Shown here one piece after another: positions 9,068 to 17,259 of a stretch of 64,000 nucleotides of DNA; the stretch's first letter is position 1, and each line of letters opens with the position of its first letter. The DNA is from an uncultured Alphaproteobacteria bacterium (lineage in GTDB: Bacteria > Pseudomonadota > Alphaproteobacteria > Rs-D84), in contig CALXML010000005.1 of the NCBI GenBank assembly GCA_944389465.1, positions 1 to 64,000 on the forward strand, given 5' to 3'. Below the pieces are notes generated by a model that saw nothing but the letters and a program-made list of their open reading frames with translations, was not told where the DNA came from and ran no database searches. The position numbers were made by a program, and so were the translations under genes.

Positions 9068-10264
9068 TTATTTTCCTTTATCAGTGTCCTTTTTTTCGCC
9101 ACCGCTTAATATGGTTGTGCCAGCTTTTTTAACCGTTTCCACGATACCAGTTGTTAATTTCATTGCGTCATTTGCCAATTGTTCACTTAAATCATTTTTC
9201 TGTGATACGCCAAAAGAATCCAGAACCATTGACGTAACAGTTGGAATTTGCCCGTATATAAAGTTTAACACATAAACCAATATTACGCATCCACCAATTG
9301 TCATCGCGGCCAGATTATCATCTGATAAATCGCCGGCAAAAATTTCACCACTGGTAATCAGTTGCATAATATCTGCTGCGCTTTGGTCCGGTGCGGCAAA
9401 GAATTTTGCAATAATCACCATAATCACAGTATACGTTAAAACCGCCGCCGCCAATGCGATGATTGCATTTATTAATTTTTTGAATTGCCCTGTGCCGACC
9501 TCTTTCCCCAATGCAGATATCCACGATGGTGCATCGCCACCCTTGAACGCGACCAGTATTAATGACAGCGGGAAAAAGAACGCAAAGAAAGTCATCGCAA
9601 CAATAATGTCTGCAAAATAGCAACAAAAACGCCAAAATAGTTTAAAGAAGGCATAAAACAAATACGCACCGATAAAGAATAAAATAATATGCTTAATCAG
9701 TGAACCAATTCCCAACAATGCGTCCAGTGAAAAAGCCCTGTCCATAACAGCAATGCCCAATTTCATATATGATTGAAATTGTGTAATTGTTGTTTTCATC
9801 AGCATAACAATGGAATCGCGCAGTTCGGGCCGATAAAAGCCATCGTCGTCCATTTCCATTGGCTGATAGGTAACCTGTTCATTAACGGTTTCAGGATTGG
9901 TTTGTAACATACTTTGTGTGTATACCAATGCGATATTTGCCACCGGTTCAAAAGTAACGGTTGTTACGAATCGCGGCAACATAACACCCATACTTAAAAA
10001 GGCCAACGATACCAACGAATTAATAAAAACAGGCTTTAAAGATTTTTGATAAAATGGGTCAGTAACGCCACCTTTCATATTTTTCCATACGGCATTCAGC
10101 ACATAAAATGCAAATAATACACAGAATAAAATTATACAAAACAGTACAAATTTATCATAAACAGCCGCCGCCGCATTGGATACAATTTGAAACAGGCGGT
10201 CAAACACCGGACAGCCCCAGCACTGTACAGACGAATCAATCAAAGGATTTAGAATATTGTTCAT
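9068..10264 (-). CDS. VirB6/TrbL-like membrane protein 3 (type IV secretion)
   Basis: A 398-residue polytopic protein with no signal peptide. Residues 15-25 read CWGCPVFDRLF, a C-x-x-C motif followed by an amphipathic helix and a TM at about 38-60. Two Phe-rich TM segments (FFIGAYLFYAFFKLFW, MTFFAFFFPLSLILV) form the core, and the last TM precedes a charged tail ending KKDTDKGK. The ATG overlaps the stop of protein 4 (ATGA). The CWxC-plus-helix start is shared with protein 5, encoded on the other strand, so these are paralogues by my reading. Confidence 0.8.
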   Translation of the reverse strand: MNNILNPLIDSSVQCWGCPVFDRLFQIVSNAAAAVYDKFVLFCIILFCVLFAFYVLNAVWKNMKGGVTDPFYQKSLKPVFINSLVSLAFLSMGVMLPRFVTTVTFEPVANIALVYTQSMLQTNPETVNEQVTYQPMEMDDDGFYRPELRDSIVMLMKTTITQFQSYMKLGIAVMDRAFSLDALLGIGSLIKHIILFFIGAYLFYAFFKLFWRFCCYFADIIVAMTFFAFFFPLSLILVAFKGGDAPSWISALGKEVGTGQFKKLINAIIALAAAVLTYTVIMVIIAKFFAAPDQSAADIMQLITSGEIFAGDLSDDNLAAMTIGGCVILVYVLNFIYGQIPTVTSMVLDSFGVSQKNDLSEQLANDAMKLTTGIVETVKKAGTTILSGGEKKDTDKGK

Positions 10265-11553
10265 TTCTTTTTAATCCATCCAAATGCTTTGCCCAATGTT
10301 GAACCCAAATTTTGTACATTTTTTGCCAGTTTTTTGGAATCGCTGGTAACCTGCTTGTACAAATTATCCATACCCTTGCCAACATAAGAATCCAATTGTT
10401 CGCGTGTCTTATTAAATATGCGGAACATTAAATAGAATGTCAGTATCGCCGACAGCCACAATATAGAATGTTGACCAAATCCCAATGCATTGGTTGCGAC
10501 TGTCGGCACGTTTGATGATGCCATACCACCGGCCGCCACAACAAAAACAGATGTATTCCATTGGAACAGCGATTTTATAATTGCAATGTTTATGCACAAT
10601 ATAAACGCGCATGCAATCATAGTGATGACTATTTTTTGTAATGCTTTGACGATACCACCAAAAGCGGGCCATACATCCATCCATTTATCACTGGGCTTTA
10701 CAACATATGCCAATACCTGAAAAGGATATAAAACCAATGCCATACCAAAATTAAATATCGCCTGAATAATCAGCAACGCCATAAATAAATTGCTGGCCAC
10801 AAACGTAAATACCAGAATAATACCCGTCACCAAATTCAGGAAATTTTCCCCACCGTGCGGAATCAGTGTTATCAGTCCGCGCAGTCCAGAATTTATAAAA
10901 TCAAACCCGCGTTTTATAATTTGATTATTTGCGTGCGAAATGTCGGATACAGGCTGGATTAAAAATTCGCAACTTTCCTGACTTATCCATCCCTGTTGTA
11001 TAACAGATTCCGGACAAGACATTTTGGGTGCAACCAGCCCCGTTTCGTTTATGGTGCTGGTAATACTTTCCGTGTAAATTGCACCAAATTGCAAAAATGG
11101 ATTAATCAGCCATTCTGTTAAATACACCGGCTTTAATTGTAATAAAACAGTAACGGCAATAATTGCACGAATTGCAGGCTTTAACATATTTGTGGCAATG
11201 GTCATTCCATCAATACCGCCCGCCATTTCGCCCCCGCCTGAAAAACCAAAGAAAGATACCCACATCTTTGGAAAATACATTTTCAGCAAATACAACGACA
11301 TTGATACGGCCAAAAATCCCCAAACCAAGATATATATTATGCCGTTCCCACGACCGACAAAAAATTCATATCCGCCCGTTGCAACCAACATTAATGCATC
11401 CAGCACAGTTAGAATAATCGGTGCCAAATTCAATGCATCAACAATGGTTGTGTGCTCTGCTGCGCTGGCGATATTTGGCAAAATCATCAGACATACGGCA
11501 ATACCAAATATGCGCAGTAAATTTGAAAAAAACGTGCGTTTAAATAAAAACAT
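10261..11553 (-). CDS. VirB6/TrbL-like membrane protein 4 (type IV secretion)
   Basis: First gene of the minus-strand operon, 430 residues. It has a signal peptide or anchor (residues 1-31, ending SASA), TMs at about 45-60 and 73-92, a Gly-rich loop (FSGGGEMAGG), a soluble loop with two Cys (MSCPES, ESCEF), then three or four TMs and a basic tail (LGKAFGWIKKK). Architecture matches proteins 1-3. Its promoter is divergent with that of protein 5. It lacks the N-terminal C-x-x-C. Confidence 0.77.
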   Translation of the reverse strand: MFLFKRTFFSNLLRIFGIAVCLMILPNIASAAEHTTIVDALNLAPIILTVLDALMLVATGGYEFFVGRGNGIIYILVWGFLAVSMSLYLLKMYFPKMWVSFFGFSGGGEMAGGIDGMTIATNMLKPAIRAIIAVTVLLQLKPVYLTEWLINPFLQFGAIYTESITSTINETGLVAPKMSCPESVIQQGWISQESCEFLIQPVSDISHANNQIIKRGFDFINSGLRGLITLIPHGGENFLNLVTGIILVFTFVASNLFMALLIIQAIFNFGMALVLYPFQVLAYVVKPSDKWMDVWPAFGGIVKALQKIVITMIACAFILCINIAIIKSLFQWNTSVFVVAAGGMASSNVPTVATNALGFGQHSILWLSAILTFYLMFRIFNKTREQLDSYVGKGMDNLYKQVTSDSKKLAKNVQNLGSTLGKAFGWIKKK

Positions 11554-11581
11554 TCTCTGCTGTAATATATTTATCTTTTCA

Positions 11582-11615
11582 ATTATATCACATTTAATGC
11601 AAAATGTGGTATACT
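11582..11615. promoter_or_regulatory. Divergent extended -10 promoters for the VirB6-like genes
   Basis: Minus strand: TGATATAAT at 11582-11590, 28 bases before the start of protein 4. Plus strand: TGGTATACT at 11607-11615, eight bases before the ATG of protein 5. Both are TGN-extended -10 elements and the two boxes lie 19 bases apart, so the two units may compete for or share regulation. Confidence 0.68.
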
Positions 11616-11623
11616 TAAAAACT

Positions 11624-12913
11624 ATGAACAGATTAAAAAAATTCTGGATAGTTTTTTTATCGTTCCTGCCATTTTCAGCGGGGGCGGTTGCGCCATTTGT
11701 TGTTGGTGCAATCGCGGGCGTGGGTGTAATTGCCGGATTTTCTATTTACAGAACTGCTGCGCCGGTTAATATGGCGGACGCACTGAATTTCTTTTCCAGT
11801 TGCTGGTCTTGCCAAATGTTTGCAGACATTATGGCAACAATGTCAAATTTGATACCGCGTGTGTACAATGCGCTGGGTGGTGTAATTGTTCCATTTGCCG
11901 CCGGCCTGATGGCAATATGGTTTGCATGGAAATTATTTTCAGGATTTATAAATGCAAAAACAGAAGAACCGTGGTCAATCGTTGGTGATTTTGGAACCAA
12001 GTTTATAAAACTGGCATTTGTTGCGGCGTTATTGGCCGTGCCATTGCCACGTATGCTGACCGATATAGTAATTGAACCAATATTTAATGTCGGCCTGTCG
12101 TTAAATCGTGTTATTGCAGGGAATGATGAATTTGCAAAATGCGTTGTTGCCACCGCCGTGGCGGACCCCGTGTCGGTCAGTGCCGATGCCGCAAACGCGG
12201 GCGCGTTTTCACCCCGCCTGCGCCATAATTTGGCGTGCGAGGTTTCAAATGTCCACCAAATGACCGGTCTGGGGATGACAGTTGGTTGGACAATGCTGAA
12301 TATGGCATTTAACGAAGAATATATGCATCATATTTTATGGGATATACCAATTTTCCCAAATATACCAATTTTCTTTGCAGGGCTGTTAATCTTGGCGCTG
12401 TTTTTTGCGGCATTATTGCCCGTGCCCCTGTATTTTTTGGAAGTGTTCATAACATTGGCAATGGATTTAGTAATGTTGCCGTTTATGTTGCTGTCTTGGC
12501 TGTTCAAGGGTTGGGGAATATTCCCAAATGGTGGGCGCAATATAAAATCTATGATAGATGACGTTATAAAATCAACTGCTGGCATTGCTTTAATTGGTGT
12601 TTTTGTAACATTTGCGGTTATGTTTTTGAATGCGGTGTTCGGCCAGTGGCAGGGCGCAGACAGATTGGCCGCCGCATTATCTGAAAACGACGCAACGATT
12701 CTGATGGATGGGTTAATGATGCGCAACGACAGTATTATAACGATTCTGTTAATGGGCATATTCTTTGCAATGTTTATGATAATGATACCGGCGTTAATCA
12801 AAACCCTGTTTGCAAATGTCACAGTGCCGGACAGTTTTTATGAAACAACAAAAAAGAACATAAATATTGTATGGGGAAACCTTAAAAAATGGTACGCCGC
12901 ACTAAAAAAATAA
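11624..12913 (+). CDS. VirB6/TrbL-like membrane protein 5 (type IV secretion)
   Basis: A 429-residue polytopic protein transcribed away from proteins 1-4. The reading frame stays open upstream, but the promoter at 11607-11615 and the signal-like N-terminus (MNRLKKFWIVFLSFLPF) fix the start at 11624. A TM at about 20-35 is followed by SSCWSCQMFADIMATM, the same C-x-x-C plus amphipathic helix as protein 3. Four to five further TMs and a basic tail (WGNLKKWYAALKK) complete the VirB6/TrbL layout. The transcript probably has almost no leader. Confidence 0.8.
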   Translation: MNRLKKFWIVFLSFLPFSAGAVAPFVVGAIAGVGVIAGFSIYRTAAPVNMADALNFFSSCWSCQMFADIMATMSNLIPRVYNALGGVIVPFAAGLMAIWFAWKLFSGFINAKTEEPWSIVGDFGTKFIKLAFVAALLAVPLPRMLTDIVIEPIFNVGLSLNRVIAGNDEFAKCVVATAVADPVSVSADAANAGAFSPRLRHNLACEVSNVHQMTGLGMTVGWTMLNMAFNEEYMHHILWDIPIFPNIPIFFAGLLILALFFAALLPVPLYFLEVFITLAMDLVMLPFMLLSWLFKGWGIFPNGGRNIKSMIDDVIKSTAGIALIGVFVTFAVMFLNAVFGQWQGADRLAAALSENDATILMDGLMMRNDSIITILLMGIFFAMFMIMIPALIKTLFANVTVPDSFYETTKKNINIVWGNLKKWYAALKK

Positions 12914-12964
12914 AAAATCAAGTGCTTTATTTAACGTGCACCCCTTTTTTGTGTGTTCCGAATC

Positions 12965-12973
12965 TGATATAAT
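12965..12973 (+). promoter_or_regulatory. Extended -10 promoter
   Basis: TGATATAAT with the ATG of the next gene only eight bases downstream. Predicted start of transcription is within one or two bases of the start codon, so the mRNA is probably leaderless. Confidence 0.68.
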
Positions 12974-12981
12974 TCATAGCA

Positions 12982-13497
12982 ATGAAGCAGTTTCCGATTC
13001 TTTATTGGCCATGCAAAACGACCGCCGACCCAGAATATCAGTTGGCGCGCAAGGTTATAAATAATTCAACCGGCGTAATGCCTGATATTATTACTGGCGA
13101 TACGGATTTAATTGATATATTGGAAAAAAATCCAAATGCGACAATATATTATCCGGTATTTTGCGAATCAACGGGCTGGTGGGGCGAATTATTGGGCGGT
13201 ACCGCCATTGTAACCGATAAACTGATAATATCACCGGAATGTCAGTTAATGGTCATAGAAAAGGAATCCAACACCCAAAAAACGCGTGGTGGAAAAAATC
13301 AACTGTTGGCGGCGGAGATATATCCGGCCAGCGGTTTTTTCAAGAAAATGAATACAGGTATTGCAACTGTTGCAGATATGTTGGCGACCGATGCCGGCAC
13401 GATATTGGCGTTATTTACTGGGAAAAGTCAATCCCAGTTTATAAATGTGTTGGAATCCACGGGTAATTCATATTTGGGTTGTATTGGCCGGTATTAA
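12982..13497 (+). CDS. Hypothetical soluble protein, unknown
   Basis: A 171-residue protein I do not recognise. It has no signal peptide or TM segment. It is of mixed composition, with three Cys (WPCKT, VFCES, LGCIG) and a hydrophobic stretch around 120-145 (TGIATVADMLATDAGTIL). It sits alone between the VirB6-like gene and rpmE, with its own extended -10 promoter and apparently no leader. Codon use resembles its neighbours, and the length of the open frame plus the promoter support it as real. Confidence 0.75.
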   Translation: MKQFPILYWPCKTTADPEYQLARKVINNSTGVMPDIITGDTDLIDILEKNPNATIYYPVFCESTGWWGELLGGTAIVTDKLIISPECQLMVIEKESNTQKTRGGKNQLLAAEIYPASGFFKKMNTGIATVADMLATDAGTILALFTGKSQSQFINVLESTGNSYLGCIGRY

Positions 13498-13511
13498 AAT
13501 GCTATTATTGC

Positions 13512-13539
13512 TTGATTTCTGTAAAAATACTTGTATAAT
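13512..13539 (+). promoter_or_regulatory. Promoter of rpmE
   Basis: TTGATT (13512-13517), 16-base spacer, TATAAT (13534-13539). The leader of about 27 bases contains AGGG before the ATG. Confidence 0.65.
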
Positions 13540-13572
13540 TTTCAGGCTTTGAAACAATAAAAGGGTAATAAG

Positions 13573-13785
13573 ATGAAAAAAGGGATTCATCCAGAATACT
13601 ATGAAATCAACGTCACAATGACGGATGGTAAAACAGTAAAAATGTATTCTTCGGTAAAGAAAGATTTGGTTTTATCCACGGATAATTTGAACCATTCCGC
13701 ATGGACGGGTCAACGCAGCAACGCCGGTGAAAAGGGCGCACGTGCGGCTGAATTTAAAAGCAAGTTTGCTGGGTTCAATTTTTAA
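13573..13785 (+). CDS. rpmE: 50S ribosomal protein L31
   Basis: Large-subunit surface protein forming part of an intersubunit bridge. The 70-residue product starts MKKGIHPEYYEINVTMTDG, the L31 family start. It has no Cys, so it is the zinc-free form. The end (AAEFKSKFAGF) is also typical. The SuhB-like gene follows after 30 bases and is probably cotranscribed. Confidence 0.96.
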   Translation: MKKGIHPEYYEINVTMTDGKTVKMYSSVKKDLVLSTDNLNHSAWTGQRSNAGEKGARAAEFKSKFAGFNF

Positions 13786-13815
13786 TAATATGCCAAATTT
13801 CTGACGGGGGAAGAA

Positions 13816-14529
13816 ATGGAACTGCTGATAAAGGGTTCAACCGAATTAAACAAAATGTTTATGGCACTGCAGCGCACTGCATCAGGCCTGCGCCACGATT
13901 TCGGAGAGGTTGAAAACCTGCAGCAATCATTACATGGTGCGCGCGATTTTGTTAAAAAGGCCGCCGCCAGAATAGAAGAAAGTATCCTGTCAGATTTATT
14001 ATTGGTTCGTCCGTCGGCCGGATTGTTAACGCCAAACGTAACGCGTGATGGCGATGGTCGGGACGAATTTATTTTGTCATTATCCGGTGCATCAAATTTT
14101 GTGCGCGCCAACCCGCATTTTGCAATATCATTGGCATTGCGTTCTGGGGAACAGACAAAAATTGCTTTGGTTTATTCGCCAATTGATGAACGCCTGTTTT
14201 ATGCAGAATCTGGACGTGGCGCATATGCTTTTTCCGCATACCATTCTGCACGGATAAAGGTTTCTAATTTATCAGAACCGGCCGAATTAACCGTTGCGTA
14301 TAATACGTCTGATGCACGAAAAACAATTGGTGATGCACGTCGTACGGGATGTCCGGCGTTGGATTTGGCATGGGTTGCCGCGGGACGTTTTGATGCATAT
14401 GTATCCGACCCATTGGATTATGCTGAAATTGCGGCCGGCGATTTGATATTACGCGAAGCGGGCGGAAAAATAGAAATGGCCGCGGATTTGATTGCAACAA
14501 ACGGCCACGTGGATACAAGTTTGCTGTAA
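13816..14529 (+). CDS. Inositol-monophosphatase-fold protein (SuhB-like), catalytic residues lost
   Basis: A 237-residue member of the inositol monophosphatase superfamily, matching SuhB along most of its length: PHFAISLALR, IALVYSPIDERLFYAESGRGAY, RRTGCPALDLAWVAAGRFDAY and AAGDLILREAGG. The metal-binding motifs are not intact. The ITEES glutamate region reads LTPNVT, the DPLDGT motif reads LSLSGAS before NF, and the WDFAAG aspartate position reads YAEIAAG. Metal-dependent phosphatase activity is therefore unlikely. In E. coli, SuhB also acts in rRNA antitermination independently of catalysis, and its position behind rpmE would fit such a role (inference). Start follows GGGGGAAGAA. Confidence 0.85.
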   Translation: MELLIKGSTELNKMFMALQRTASGLRHDFGEVENLQQSLHGARDFVKKAAARIEESILSDLLLVRPSAGLLTPNVTRDGDGRDEFILSLSGASNFVRANPHFAISLALRSGEQTKIALVYSPIDERLFYAESGRGAYAFSAYHSARIKVSNLSEPAELTVAYNTSDARKTIGDARRTGCPALDLAWVAAGRFDAYVSDPLDYAEIAAGDLILREAGGKIEMAADLIATNGHVDTSLL

Positions 14530-14538
14530 CAACAATTG

Positions 14539-14558
14539 CCCGCATACAGCGGGTTTTT
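14539..14558 (+). terminator. Terminator of rpmE-suhB-like unit
   Basis: CCCGC and GCGGG around ATACA, followed by five T, ten bases after the stop codon. Confidence 0.85.
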
Positions 14559-14582
14559 CATTTTGAATATTAAAATTATAAA

Positions 14583-14684
14583 AAAGGCGGGAACGCCCGT
14601 TTTGTGGAGATAAGATGGGCATTCCCGTTCAGCCAATACGATAAATTGGTAACAAATTCGCGTTTTTCCCCTAAACGCGTTTTC
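14583..14684 (+). ncRNA. Candidate structured small RNA upstream of mrcA
   Basis: Three stem-loops in a row with no long ORF. CGGGAACGCCC (14588-14598) pairs with GGGCATTCCCG (14617-14627), ten pairs with one C-A mismatch. CCAAT and ATTGG form a small hairpin. CGCGTTT and AAACGCG (14659-14679) precede four T and look like a terminator. The first loop holds GGAG five bases before an ATG that opens a nine-codon frame (MGIPVQPIR, 14615-14644), so a leader peptide is an alternative. I do not recognise a known RNA family. Confidence 0.45.
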
Positions 14685-14755
14685 ATTGTATCACAAGATA
14701 TTTAAAAAGCCAGCAAATAAAATGCAAACACTGTGATACTGCGGGAATACAAAAC

Positions 14756-14784
14756 TTGCAAACATAAAATAAATATTTTAGAAT
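14756..14784 (+). promoter_or_regulatory. Promoter of mrcA
   Basis: TTGCAA (14756-14761), 17-base spacer, TAGAAT (14779-14784). The ATG at 14794 is nine bases past the -10. An 8-bp inverted repeat upstream (GTATCACA at 14688, TGTGATAC at 14732) could be an operator. Confidence 0.62.
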
Positions 14785-14793
14785 TTGAAAATC

Positions 14794-16842
14794 ATGAAAT
14801 TTAAAAAAATATTGCGTATTTTTCTGAATATATTGTTTTGGGGATTTACTGTTGGTATTGCCGCATTGGCGGTGCTGATTTTTATTTATGGAAATGATTT
14901 GCCAGATTATAAAAAATTGGCGACATACGCGCCACCGGTTGCAACGCGCCTGTATGCATCAGATGGCAGTTTGCTAATTGAATACGCCGAAGAACGCCGT
15001 GTATTTATTGACTATGACGATTTACCACCGCAATTGGTAAATGCATTTATCGCAGCCGAAGACCAAAATTTCTGGACCCACCCCGGTATTGATATTCAGG
15101 GTATTACCCGCGCATTGGTAAATAACGGTTTGCGTATGTTGGGCTTTGACGCGCGTTTTTCAGGCGCATCAACCATTACGCAACAGGTTGCAAAAAATTT
15201 CTTTTTAACATCTGAACGTACCATTTCCCGTAAAATAAAAGAGGCGATTTTGGCCCTGCGTCTGGAACGTACTTTTTCCAAGGAACACATTTTAACCCTG
15301 TATATGAATCAGATTTATTTGGGTGCGCGCGCATATGGTGTGGGTTCGGCCGCATTAATGTATTTTAATAAACCGGTGTCTGAATTAACACTGTCGGAAT
15401 GTGCGTTTTTGGCCGCATTGCCAAAAGCACCAAACAATCGTGAAAACGCAATTGAACGCCGTTCTTATGTTTTAAACCGTATGGTGGCCGAGGGATACAT
15501 AACCCAATCCGCCGCCGATGCCGCCGCCGCCGAAGAATTAAATATCAACAGTGGTTTTACCGCGCAAATGGATGCAGATTTCCAATATTTTGCCGAAGAT
15601 GTTCGTCGTCAGTTACTGGAAACACTGGGGCGCGAAACATTGTATAACGAAGGATTATATATCAAAACCACAATTGTGCCGGAATTACAGCATGCCGCCA
15701 GTGCCGCTTTGAACAAGGAATTGGACAGATATAATTCCATACGTGATGAAAATGAACCCAAATTACAGGGTGCTATTATCGCGATGAATCCGCACACTGG
15801 CCGTGTTGTTGCGATGTCCGGCGGGCGGTCATTCAGTGACAGTTCTTTTAACCGTGCAACACAGGCAATGCGCCAGATTGGCAGCACGATAAAGCCCTTT
15901 GTATATTTGGCCGCATTGGAACGTGGCGTTTCGCCCGAGGCTTTAATTCTGGATGCCCCGATTGTCGGTTGGCGCGAAGATAATACGTTATGGAAGCCAG
16001 AAAATTATGATAAAAAGTTTTTGGGTGATATTCCATTGCGCTATGCATTGGAAACATCCCGCAATGTGCCGGCGGTACGTATGGTGCAAAGTTTGGGTGT
16101 TCAAAACGCCATAGAGGTCGCCCAACGTTTCGGTGTATATCCAGAAAACCTGCAGAATATAAATTTGTCAATGGCATTGGGTTCTGGGGAAACAACATTG
16201 GCAAAATTGGTTTCTGGTTATTCTGCGTTTGTAAATGGTGGGTATGTAATTCAACCAAAACTGGTTGATTATATAGAGGACCGATATGGTCGCGTATTAA
16301 ACGGCAATTCAACGGAATTAATTGAATGGCAACCTGATTTATTGCCACCTGAAAAAATATCGGATGCCCAACCATTGTCTGACCCACAAAGTTTATATCA
16401 AATGGTGTCCATATTACAGGGCACTGTTGAACGTGGCACCGGACGTCAGGCGCGTGTTGCGGGGCATACCATTGCTGGGAAAACTGGCACAACAAACGAA
16501 GTCAAAGATATTTGGTTTGTTGGTTTTTCCAAAAATTTAATTGCCGGTGTTTATTTGGGATTTGATATGCCGCGCCCATTGGGACGTGGTGCGGGCAGTC
16601 ATATGGCCGCGCGTGTATTTGCGGATTTTATGAAAACCGCATTGGCAAATGAAACCAACCAGCCATTTTCAGTACCTGATGGATTAACATTTGTACGTGT
16701 AAATCGTATGTCTGGTGCGGCCGCCACAGATGACCCCAACGGCACAATTATTACCGAGGCTTTCAAGGTCGGTCAAAAACCAAACCCTGCACCAAAGAAA
16801 ACGCAAACACAATCAGGCCCCGTTGTTGGTGGTGTGTTTTAA
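14794..16842 (+). CDS. mrcA: Bifunctional penicillin-binding protein 1A
   Basis: Inner-membrane peptidoglycan synthase that polymerises glycan chains and cross-links peptides. The 682-residue product has a TM at about 5-30. The GT51 transglycosylase domain shows EDQNFWTHPGID, STITQQVAKNFFL and KIKEAILALRLE. The transpeptidase domain has the SxxK motif STIKP, the SxN motif SRN and KTGTT. A TTG three codons upstream is rejected because it abuts the -10 box and would lie upstream of the expected transcription start. The gene heads a run of cell-wall genes (lipoprotein, mraY, ftsW, murG). Confidence 0.95.
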   Translation: MKFKKILRIFLNILFWGFTVGIAALAVLIFIYGNDLPDYKKLATYAPPVATRLYASDGSLLIEYAEERRVFIDYDDLPPQLVNAFIAAEDQNFWTHPGIDIQGITRALVNNGLRMLGFDARFSGASTITQQVAKNFFLTSERTISRKIKEAILALRLERTFSKEHILTLYMNQIYLGARAYGVGSAALMYFNKPVSELTLSECAFLAALPKAPNNRENAIERRSYVLNRMVAEGYITQSAADAAAAEELNINSGFTAQMDADFQYFAEDVRRQLLETLGRETLYNEGLYIKTTIVPELQHAASAALNKELDRYNSIRDENEPKLQGAIIAMNPHTGRVVAMSGGRSFSDSSFNRATQAMRQIGSTIKPFVYLAALERGVSPEALILDAPIVGWREDNTLWKPENYDKKFLGDIPLRYALETSRNVPAVRMVQSLGVQNAIEVAQRFGVYPENLQNINLSMALGSGETTLAKLVSGYSAFVNGGYVIQPKLVDYIEDRYGRVLNGNSTELIEWQPDLLPPEKISDAQPLSDPQSLYQMVSILQGTVERGTGRQARVAGHTIAGKTGTTNEVKDIWFVGFSKNLIAGVYLGFDMPRPLGRGAGSHMAARVFADFMKTALANETNQPFSVPDGLTFVRVNRMSGAAATDDPNGTIITEAFKVGQKPNPAPKKTQTQSGPVVGGVF

Positions 16843-16866
16843 TAAGTAACTTTTGTTTTAAAAATA

Positions 16867-16902
16867 TGTTATAATTCCCCCAAAGTGTAACAAAACAGGG
16901 GG
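16867..16902 (+). promoter_or_regulatory. Extended -10 promoter and hairpin leader of the MliC-like gene
   Basis: TGTTATAAT (16867-16875) is an extended -10. CCCCC (16877-16881) pairs with GGGGG (16898-16902). The G-run is also the only Shine-Dalgarno, so the hairpin could hide the ribosome binding site. Confidence 0.55.
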
Positions 16903-16910
16903 ATTTTAAT

Positions 16911-17204
16911 ATGAAAAAATTAATGCTGGTGGGTGTGTTGTGTACTGTGCTGACGGCGTGTGGCCAAAATGAACCAACACTTGTTTGTGGTGGGTATGAT
17001 GTAAATATATCATTATCAGATGATGGCGAAACATTAACCGCCCTGATAAATGGCGATGAAATGACGTTAACACATGCAATATCTGCATCTGGCGCACGTT
17101 ATGTTGGCGAATTAAACGATACAATTGTAACATTATGGAATCAGGGCACTGATTGGACTATGTTTTTAAACGATGGCGCACCAATTGAATGCAGTGCTAA
17201 ATAA
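16911..17204 (+). CDS. MliC-family lysozyme-inhibitor lipoprotein
   Basis: A 97-residue lipoprotein: basic N-terminus, hydrophobic core and lipobox LTAC with the lipidated Cys at 17. The mature part matches the MliC/PliC fold: a first Cys strand (LVCGGYDVNI), the hallmark SASGARYVG, an aromatic strand with W (VTLWNQGTDW) and a closing Cys (APIECSA), which would form the family's disulfide. Such proteins block C-type lysozyme at the cell surface, which would fit life with an animal host (inference). It sits between mrcA and mraY with its own promoter. Confidence 0.82.
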   Translation: MKKLMLVGVLCTVLTACGQNEPTLVCGGYDVNISLSDDGETLTALINGDEMTLTHAISASGARYVGELNDTIVTLWNQGTDWTMFLNDGAPIECSAK

Positions 17205-17259
17205 TTTTTGGCTTTTTATATTTATGTGGTAAAATGTCAGCATAAGAAGGAGATTTTTT

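Noticed and set aside
11192-11623. Long N-terminal extension of VirB6-like protein 5
   Set aside because: It runs antisense through protein 4 and lacks a signal; the promoter at 11607-11615 and the signal-like MNRLKKF start fix the ATG at 11624.
12328-12822. 164-codon ORF antisense to VirB6-like protein 5
   Set aside because: Shadow frame with Asn/Ile-rich composition mirroring a hydrophobic gene; no ribosome binding site.
14583-14684. 4.5S (SRP) RNA
   Set aside because: The conserved GGAA tetraloop and the internal-loop core of SRP RNA are absent.
15848-16495. 215-codon ORF antisense to mrcA
   Set aside because: Mirror of a conserved PBP; composition rich in Pro, His and Gln is typical of shadow frames.
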